A DNA stretch of 20,729 nucleotides, from positions 1-20,729 of the forward strand of contig CAYTVI010000036.1 in the NCBI GenBank assembly GCA_964441765.1, in the 5' to 3' direction. Below, piece by piece: positions 14,875 through 20,729 of this stretch. Under the pieces are notes generated by a model. That model did not search any database and was not told the DNA's origin. It saw only the letters and a list, made by a program, of their open reading frames with translations. Origin of the DNA: Sulfurospirillum sp964441765. GTDB lineage: Bacteria > Campylobacterota > Campylobacteria > Campylobacterales > Sulfurospirillaceae. The position numbers were made by a program, and so were the translations under genes. Within the stretch, counting starts at the first letter, position 1, and the number at the start of each line of letters is the position of its first letter.

Positions 14875-14886
14875 GTTACATGTAAA
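14875..14886. repeat. TTACATGTAAA palindrome (one end mismatch)
   Basis: GTTACATGTAAA in the divergent promoter region between the methyltransferase and FecR-domain genes. It is the only intergenic copy of the family not beside a strong hairpin. Confidence 0.7.
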
Positions 14887-14940
14887 GCGGATAAAAAAAT
14901 GACATTTGTCACTAAAATCTTACTTTAAGACTCCTTTTCA

Positions 14941-14970
14941 TATAATGGTATTTTATCCTAAATTAAGGGG
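14941..14970 (+). promoter_or_regulatory. Promoter and ribosome site of the FecR-domain gene
   Basis: A TATAAT box at 14941-14946 would start transcription near 14953. AAGGGG at 14965-14970 lies seven bases before the ATG at 14978 and fixes that start. No second promoter is seen before the next two genes, so all three are probably one operon. Confidence 0.5.
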
Positions 14971-14977
14971 AATTCTC

Positions 14978-17392
14978 ATGTCGCTTTTACGATTTTTGCT
15001 GATGAGTTTGATACTCCTAAGCACCACACTGTGGGCAGGTGTAGGTAAAGTAGCGCTTCTTAAAGGCGAAGCTACTTTGGAACGTGGCGTGCAAAAACTA
15101 GCACTTCAAAATGGTACTTTGCTAGAAGAAAAAGACACCATCAAAACTTCAAAAGACGCACAAGTGCAACTCATGTTTGAAGACAAAACCGTTATCACAC
15201 TAGGTAGCGAAAGCGAATTTAAAATTGAAGAGTATCTTAACGATACCGCCAATCCAAAAGCAAAATTCAAATTCAACCAAGGTACTTTCAAAACTATCAC
15301 AGGGCAAATCGGTAAAACGGCTCCTGATAATTTTACTTTGGAGACAAAAACAGCGACGATTGGCATTAGAGGAACAATTGTTACAGGTAGAACTTCCGCT
15401 AATGGAGACGCGATTGGCTGTACTAGCGGACTTATAGCGGTCAGAACACTCGGTAGTCAAAATTTCATCCTCGTACCTGCCGGTAAAATCACCTTTGTAA
15501 CTCCAGGTAAAGACCCAACCCCTCCAAGAGATATGAAGCCAGGAGAAGCTGATGGAACCATCGGCGGAAATAATTCTGGTGGAGGAGAAAATGACCAAGG
15601 TGGTGGAAGCAGCGATAGCCCTGCACAAGCAGAAACTCAAACACAAGAACCTGCCACTACCGTAACAACGGTAGCGACTAAAGCTACAACTAAAGCGAAT
15701 GATGACAAACTTTTTGAAAAAGTCAAAACAACAGCAGATGAAACCAATTACAATAAAATATACACAGGTTTTTATTCATCACTATACTCTGCAACTAGTT
15801 TTGAACCTTATGAAGTAGTTTTCCAATACAGTTTAACTGACACCATCTCTTATACATATGCCGATAATCTTTTCACTGTTACTGCTCCATTGGATACCTT
15901 TAGTAGAACCGTAACGATGGCAACAAATACGTACGATGAAATTCTCACTGGAACAACTTTCAAAAAAATAGACCCTGTTGCTATTGGTGATTTTACGATT
16001 AAGGTCAACGGAACTTCACTCACTATTTCAGGAGCACAACAGACACTTTGGTATGACTATGATTATAGAGAGATTGCTATATCAAAAATTACCAAAGGCT
16101 CTTTTGATAACTATATGTCACCACGATACGAAGAGGTTGTTATCGCTGGGTCTATGTCGCCCACCATCCCTTCTTCTGGACTTTTTTTCTTTGACACCGT
16201 TGATGGCTTATTTGAAGGTACCAGTGAGCGTGTTTCTGGAATTGCACACAGTGACTACTCTGAAAAAACCGCTATTGTTGCTAATTTAAACAATAAAAAA
16301 ATCCTTACTCTATGGCTCGGTGAAGATGGCGTGAGCATCGGTATGGGCAAGATATTTAACAATGCCTCTTTTACCCTTTCGGAGTATGCTACAGCGTACT
16401 CTTTGAATACATTTGCACCTGCTGAATTTCCGACGATTGAGTACATAGGGTATGCTGAGCTTGATGGCTCTCTTTATGGTAGTCACTATCAAGCACTGGC
16501 TTTTTCAGGAACTTCTACAGGTATTTCGACTGATTTTGATGAAGTCAATTACGAATATATTCAACAAAATTCTCTCGCTGCCGGCATTGCCTTAAGGAAT
16601 ATTTCACAAAATTATACTCCAACAGATAGTTACGCAAATAGCCAAGTGTTAACAGGGATGATGGCAAGCCAATATTTAAGTGACTCTGCCGCTTCTTTTA
16701 CGAATGACTTAACCATAACACTTAATAAAAGTGCTGGCACGGTCAGTGTCAGCTCAAGTGACTTAACAATAGCCAATACAGAATCTGCTTATATCCATGA
16801 TGATTATTTTGCAACACTTTCTACCGTCACGTATGAGAATACAAAGCTGATGAAAGACTATTTGATGGCAATTTCATTTGATTCCGCAAGTGAAGATTAT
16901 GTTTCATGGGGATATTGGGGTTCACATTCTATTCAAACCAGTACCAACCCGCATCTTTCAACCACAACAACTCCTTTTAGCACATGGGTTGCTGGTGTTC
17001 AAACACCAACCAGTGTTATTAGCTCTCTTATCTCAAATGCAACAACCTATTCCTATGCAGGACACGTTATCGGTAGCGTCATAAATGACTACTGCGAAAT
17101 TGGACATATTAAAAACAATGCTGCTAACAATGCGCAGTTCACTTTTAATTTTGGAAGCTCTTCATTTACAGGCAACATCGCATTCCAAGATTCTCTTGAT
17201 ACAACGTGGAACACTGCGATGTCTGGAAGTTTGACAACCAATGGCTTTACATCAGCCATTAGCGACTCAGGTACAACGGGCAATCTTAATGGTAAATTTT
17301 ATGGTCCAGCAGCAAACAGTGTTGCAGGAACATTTAACCTTGTGAATACCAATGCCAATAAAGCCGTTGGTTCATTTAAAGCCACACGATAA
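14978..17392 (+). CDS. Exported FecR-domain protein with TbpB-like C-terminal barrel, predicted Slam/type XI cargo
   Basis: An 804-residue secreted protein. It has a Sec signal peptide (residues 1-20, ending LSTTLWA-G) with no lipobox cysteine. Residues about 22-175 form a FecR-type domain: GKVALLKGEATLERG, then VQLMFEDKTVITLGSESEFKIEEY and ATIGIRGTIVTG (126-137). A Gly/Ser/Thr-rich linker (about 190-240) follows. The rest, about 245-804, is beta-rich. Its end, NLNGKFYGPAANSVAGTFNLVN...AVGSFKATR (769-804), matches the closing signature of TbpB-type beta-barrel domains: FYGP-A, a G-TF strand, then a GxF-x-A-K/R end. Such C-terminal barrels are what Slam/type XI translocators recognise, and a Slam-like protein is encoded next. 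The FecR domain here is not an anti-sigma partner: there is no FecI gene and no cytoplasmic region. The start at 14978 follows AAGGGG. Ligand and final location are unknown; surface exposure or release is inferred. Confidence 0.78.
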   Translation: MSLLRFLLMSLILLSTTLWAGVGKVALLKGEATLERGVQKLALQNGTLLEEKDTIKTSKDAQVQLMFEDKTVITLGSESEFKIEEYLNDTANPKAKFKFNQGTFKTITGQIGKTAPDNFTLETKTATIGIRGTIVTGRTSANGDAIGCTSGLIAVRTLGSQNFILVPAGKITFVTPGKDPTPPRDMKPGEADGTIGGNNSGGGENDQGGGSSDSPAQAETQTQEPATTVTTVATKATTKANDDKLFEKVKTTADETNYNKIYTGFYSSLYSATSFEPYEVVFQYSLTDTISYTYADNLFTVTAPLDTFSRTVTMATNTYDEILTGTTFKKIDPVAIGDFTIKVNGTSLTISGAQQTLWYDYDYREIAISKITKGSFDNYMSPRYEEVVIAGSMSPTIPSSGLFFFDTVDGLFEGTSERVSGIAHSDYSEKTAIVANLNNKKILTLWLGEDGVSIGMGKIFNNASFTLSEYATAYSLNTFAPAEFPTIEYIGYAELDGSLYGSHYQALAFSGTSTGISTDFDEVNYEYIQQNSLAAGIALRNISQNYTPTDSYANSQVLTGMMASQYLSDSAASFTNDLTITLNKSAGTVSVSSSDLTIANTESAYIHDDYFATLSTVTYENTKLMKDYLMAISFDSASEDYVSWGYWGSHSIQTSTNPHLSTTTTPFSTWVAGVQTPTSVISSLISNATTYSYAGHVIGSVINDYCEIGHIKNNAANNAQFTFNFGSSSFTGNIAFQDSLDTTWNTAMSGSLTTNGFTSAISDSGTTGNLNGKFYGPAANSVAGTFNLVNTNANKAVGSFKATR

Positions 17393-17406
17393 GGATAGAA
17401 AACCCT

Positions 17407-18741
17407 ATGAAAACAATTAAATCACTTTTACATATAACGTTTGGTTGGCTACTTTTAAGCTCTCTTAGCTTTGGTGCAACATTAGAGCATTTTCGTACCT
17501 CTTTTGATACTGCGATGAAAGCATACAACGCACAAGAATATGCTAATGCTTATCAGCTTTTTTACACACTGGTTGAAAGTGCACCAGAAAATGCAGAGGT
17601 CAACTTTTACCTTGGTCGTTCTGCTTTGGAACTCAAAAAATATGATGATGCCATGGTCGCTTTTGATAGGGTCTTGATGCTTAACCCAACGCATACGCGC
17701 ACACGTTTAGAACTAGCAAGGCTCTATTTCGAGACGAAACAGTACGAACTTGCACAAGCGGAACTTGATAGTGTGCTACAAGAACAACTCCCTCAAAATG
17801 TTCAAGAAACAGTTCATAACTTTAAACGAGCGATTGAACAGCAAAGAGAAAAACACACTTTTGGCGGGGCTTTAATTCTTGCGTGGGACTATGATACCAA
17901 TATTGCCAATGATGTTGGTCGAGGCGTAACACAAAATCTCTTAGGGCTTGTCAATTTACCAGGCAATGACCGACGCAATAGTGCAGGTTTATCTCAAGTT
18001 CTTCTCCTTAATCACACATATGATATGGGAGAAAAAGGTTCATGGGCATGGGAAAGTAACTTTTTAGCCTATAATAAAAATCTCACCCAATATTCCGATA
18101 AAGACCTTTTACTCTTTAGCTTTGCTACAGGTCCTAGCTATACTATTGATACTTACAAAATTTCATTTTTAGCTTCTCATGAAAATATTCGTTTGGCTTC
18201 CGAGGAATACCTTAATACAAGCGGATTTGCCATCAATGTGAAAAAAATCATCTCTCCAACACTCTTAGTGGAAGCAGATATCTCCAAAAAACGTAATATC
18301 AATGAAGATAGCACTAGTACAAGCGATTCCGATGCTTTAGTCTATACACTAGGATTTAAACAATCTTTTGGGGATGACCCTTGGTTGTTTTCTGCATATA
18401 TCGCCTACCAAGATGAAAATGAACGTGATAAAGCTGCTACACAATACGGCGTTTCCTTAGATGAATGGAGTTATCGTGTCGAACTTTCCAAAGAAGTTTT
18501 CAAAGGGATAAAAGGGACACTAGGATACACCTATAAAGATATTGCATATAAAGAGTTTGATGCTTTTTTTAATTTAAAGCGCAAAGATAAAGAAAACTAT
18601 TACTCAATTAATTTAAGCTATGAGATAGATAAAGAATCTTCTCTCACACTTGGATATACCTATACAGACCACGGTTCCAATAATGCCTTAAATGATTACA
18701 CGAAAAATGTAACAACCCTTTCGTATATGAGAACATTTTAA
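17407..18741 (+). CDS. TPR plus outer-membrane barrel protein, Slam/type XI translocator-like (DUF560-like)
   Basis: A 444-residue exported protein with a signal peptide (1-23). About three TPR units follow between residues 28 and 130 (for example NAEVNFYLGRSALELKKYDDAMVAFDRVL read as helix pairs) and a short helical connector to about 150. Then comes a region of alternating amphipathic strands from about 152 to the end, suited to a 12-14-strand barrel. The first strand contains WDYDTNIAN (160-168), like the DsN motif opening DUF560 barrels. The protein ends in Phe444, the usual Bam-recognised C-terminus of outer-membrane proteins. TPR plus DUF560 barrel is the architecture of Slam, which moves TbpB-barrel cargo to the cell surface. 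It begins 14 bases after the predicted cargo gene, with AAGGA over that gene's stop. Confidence is high for an outer-membrane TPR-barrel protein and moderate for Slam/type XI function. Confidence 0.8.
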   Translation: MKTIKSLLHITFGWLLLSSLSFGATLEHFRTSFDTAMKAYNAQEYANAYQLFYTLVESAPENAEVNFYLGRSALELKKYDDAMVAFDRVLMLNPTHTRTRLELARLYFETKQYELAQAELDSVLQEQLPQNVQETVHNFKRAIEQQREKHTFGGALILAWDYDTNIANDVGRGVTQNLLGLVNLPGNDRRNSAGLSQVLLLNHTYDMGEKGSWAWESNFLAYNKNLTQYSDKDLLLFSFATGPSYTIDTYKISFLASHENIRLASEEYLNTSGFAINVKKIISPTLLVEADISKKRNINEDSTSTSDSDALVYTLGFKQSFGDDPWLFSAYIAYQDENERDKAATQYGVSLDEWSYRVELSKEVFKGIKGTLGYTYKDIAYKEFDAFFNLKRKDKENYYSINLSYEIDKESSLTLGYTYTDHGSNNALNDYTKNVTTLSYMRTF

Positions 18742-18744
18742 AGC

Positions 18745-20729
18745 ATGAAAAAGAGTTTAGCCCAACTATTACTTGCCCTTATTGTTAGCGTAAGTTCCAT
18801 TACGGGCTATCTCAAATTTTCAGATATCTTCCTTCCCTTTGAGTATAAAATCAAAGATTTGATGTTCAAAGCCAGAGGCGAAATCAAAGGCAATGAAAAC
18901 ATCATCATCATTGACATTGATGAAAAAAGTCTCAAAGAGCTAGGGCAATGGCCTTGGAGCAGGGATAAAGTTGCCCATTTACTTCAAAATTTGAGCGAGT
19001 ATGGTGTGGGCATTGTAGGGCTTGACGTTGTTTTTGCAGAACCCGATAACAGCTCTCCTAAAAAAGTGTTTCAAAAGATGGGATTAAAATCGGATGATGT
19101 GATTGATTATGACGATGTTTTAGGCGATACTATTGCCCAAACACCTACCATTGTGGGGTATGTTTTTGCACTGAATGATGATGGCATCGCACCAGAGGGT
19201 CGCCCTAAATCCAGCGCCGTGATTATCGAGCAAAACAAGCCTGAGAACTCTTACCTTATCAAACCTCATCGGGCTATTTTAAATGTCTCTCAAATTCAAA
19301 AAAATGCTTATTCCAATGGCTATTTTAACACCGTTCCAGATAGCGATGGGATTGTGCGAAGTATTCCTTTGGTTATGGAGTACAACGGCGTTATTTACCC
19401 CTCATTGAGCTTAGAAATGATGCGCTTGGTGCTAGAGCAAACCAAAATAACCCTTCAATACGATGAAAGAGGCATTAGCCAAATCCTCTTAGGTGAGCTT
19501 GCCATTCCTACAGATTTTTATGGACGTATGTTAGTGAACTACAGAGGACCTCAAAACAGCTACCGTTACATCTCCGCATCGGATATTTATTATAAACGTG
19601 TGGATGCTTTACATGTAGAAGGAAAAATTGCCCTTCTTGGAACATCAGCGGCGGGCTTGCTGGATTTGCGAAGTACCCCGTTTGATAGTGTGTATGCAGG
19701 GGTTGAAGTCCATGCAAACGCCCTTGATAACATCTTGAATAAAGAGTTTATCTCAAAGCCCATTTGGGCGGTGGGTGTTGATCTTTTAAGTATTGGTTTG
19801 ATTGTTCTTATCACCTTTGCTCTCCTTCTTGTCCCCAGTGCACTTGCTAGCTTTGCTATCCTTGTTATTTTAAATGCAAGTGTCATAGGAACACATTACT
19901 ACCTTATGGTTTACGAAGGTATTTTACTGAACACCATTTTGGTTCTTTTCGCACTCAATGTACTCTTTGTTCTAGGACAAGCGATTAACTATTTTTTAGA
20001 AATCAAACAAAAAGAGATGATTAAAGGAAAGTTTGCTAGCAAAGTAAGCCCTGCGGTTATGAATGACATTCTCTCAAGTGAAGGTGATGTTTTGGAGGGA
20101 AAAGAGCGCGAGATTACTGTCTTTTTCTCTGATGTGCGCAATTTCACCAATATCTCAGAAGCGATGGGAAATCCTAAAAAGCTCATTGCGTTGATGAACA
20201 CCTATATGGACCCTATGACAGAGATTATCATCAAAAGTGGCGGAACGGTTGACAAATTTATCGGGGATGCCATTATGGCATATTGGAACGCTCCCACCGA
20301 TGTGGAAAACCATGCGGACAAAGCTGTGAGTGCTTCACTAGAACAACTCCACCGCCTCAAAGAACTTAATGCTTCGATTCGTCAAAATCCTGAATTTGAA
20401 AGTGTTGTCAAAATGGCAGATAAAAAAGGGGTTCCTGTCATAGACATCGGTATTGGCTTAAACACAGGTGTAGCGATTGTGGGAGAGATGGGCTCTAGTG
20501 GTAGAAGTGATTACACTGTCATTGGCGATCCTATCAATCTAGGCTCTAGACTAGAATCCCTCTGCAAGTACTACAACTCAAAACTCAATATCTCCCACTT
20601 CACCAAAGCACAGCTTAAAGGTGAATACATCTTGCGCTTTTTAGATTTGGTCACCGTCAAAGGCAAAAGTGAGCCTGTAGAGATTTGGCAAGTGCATGAT
20701 TTTTTAGATGCACCCGATTTGCTAGATGG
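18745..20729 (+). CDS. CHASE2-domain class III adenylate cyclase (3' end beyond window)
   Basis: The reading frame is open from ATG 18745 to the window edge, so about 661 residues are seen and the stop is missing. Order: an N-terminal membrane segment (5-25), a periplasmic CHASE2 sensor (about 30-320, with DIDEKSLKELGQWPWSR and DGIVRSIPLV), three predicted membrane helices (about 340-425), and a cytoplasmic class III cyclase domain (about 452-640). The metal-binding aspartates are Asp463 (FFSDVRNFT) and Asp508 (FIGDAIMAY). The adenine-selecting pair is Lys504 and Asp595, and the transition-state residues are Asn598 and Arg602 (NLGSRLE). All are intact, so it should make cAMP rather than cGMP. 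It begins three bases after the preceding stop without a strong ribosome site, implying translational coupling to the barrel protein. Activation through the periplasmic domain by the neighbouring exported system is an inference. Confidence 0.9.
   Translation, partial: MKKSLAQLLLALIVSVSSITGYLKFSDIFLPFEYKIKDLMFKARGEIKGNENIIIIDIDEKSLKELGQWPWSRDKVAHLLQNLSEYGVGIVGLDVVFAEPDNSSPKKVFQKMGLKSDDVIDYDDVLGDTIAQTPTIVGYVFALNDDGIAPEGRPKSSAVIIEQNKPENSYLIKPHRAILNVSQIQKNAYSNGYFNTVPDSDGIVRSIPLVMEYNGVIYPSLSLEMMRLVLEQTKITLQYDERGISQILLGELAIPTDFYGRMLVNYRGPQNSYRYISASDIYYKRVDALHVEGKIALLGTSAAGLLDLRSTPFDSVYAGVEVHANALDNILNKEFISKPIWAVGVDLLSIGLIVLITFALLLVPSALASFAILVILNASVIGTHYYLMVYEGILLNTILVLFALNVLFVLGQAINYFLEIKQKEMIKGKFASKVSPAVMNDILSSEGDVLEGKEREITVFFSDVRNFTNISEAMGNPKKLIALMNTYMDPMTEIIIKSGGTVDKFIGDAIMAYWNAPTDVENHADKAVSASLEQLHRLKELNASIRQNPEFESVVKMADKKGVPVIDIGIGLNTGVAIVGEMGSSGRSDYTVIGDPINLGSRLESLCKYYNSKLNISHFTKAQLKGEYILRFLDLVTVKGKSEPVEIWQVHDFLDAPDLLD

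Noticed and set aside
14978..15500. FecI/FecR-type surface signalling (iron citrate regulator)
   Set aside because: No ECF sigma gene or TonB receptor is nearby. The FecR-type domain directly follows a cleavable signal peptide, without a cytoplasmic anti-sigma region.
15200..15646. 148-codon minus-strand open frame inside the FecR-domain gene
   Set aside because: It is fully antisense to a well-supported gene, lacks a ribosome site, and its Ser/Cys/Arg-rich translation looks like a shadow frame. Other antisense frames in the window were dropped for the same reasons.

Overview
The window looks like chromosomal DNA of an anaerobic, sulfur-respiring member of the Campylobacterota, most likely a Sulfurospirillum-like genus. 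This is inferred from protein content: two Psr/Phs-type molybdoenzyme operons with NrfD-type anchors, low GC, and AGGAG ribosome sites followed by short A-rich spacers. I could not run a database search, so the genus is a judgement from family resemblance.

Layout. (1) 220-927 (+): a BI-1/YccA-family membrane protein. It converges on the next block across a nested hairpin region at 931-992. (2) 1021-7203 (all -): respiratory cluster 1. In transcription order it holds psrA1 (TAT-exported Mo catalytic subunit), psrB1 (4x[4Fe-4S]), psrC1 (NrfD-type quinone-site subunit), a triple-rhodanese lipoprotein, and a small exported three-cysteine protein with no haem motif. (3) 7562-7969 (-): an unrecognised secreted protein built from two four-helix-sized repeats, each with a cysteine pair. 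(4) 8170-13607 (all -): respiratory cluster 2, psrA2-psrB2-psrC2, a paralogue of the same three-cysteine protein, and a LysR-type regulator at the end. (5) 14114-14809 (-): a BioC-like SAM methyltransferase. (6) 14978 to the right edge (+): a three-gene unit. It encodes an exported protein with a FecR domain and a TbpB-like C-terminal barrel, a TPR plus outer-membrane-barrel protein of Slam/type XI secretion (DUF560-like) architecture, and a CHASE2 adenylate cyclase cut by the window end.

How the genes fit together. Each Psr complex would take electrons from menaquinol or methylmenaquinol through PsrC, pass them through PsrB, and reduce polysulfide, thiosulfate or a similar acceptor at a Cys-ligated Mo centre in periplasmic PsrA. 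The rhodanese lipoprotein and the small three-cysteine proteins are well placed to carry or deliver sulfane sulfur; that role is inferred. PsrA, PsrB and the three-cysteine protein are clearly paralogous between clusters, but the two PsrC proteins differ greatly. The clusters therefore look functionally diverged rather than redundant.

The strongest candidate for an undescribed system is the right-hand unit. A FecR domain (without any FecI sigma factor) is joined to a TbpB-type barrel, which is the hallmark of cargo of the Slam/type XI translocators. A Slam-like translocator is encoded 14 bases downstream, and a periplasmic-sensing adenylate cyclase 3 bases after that. A second genome-scale signal is the palindrome TTTACATGTAAA or near variants, present about ten times in 20.7 kb, with four of the five intergenic copies next to terminator-like hairpins. 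No tRNA, rRNA, CRISPR array, insertion sequence or phage gene was seen.
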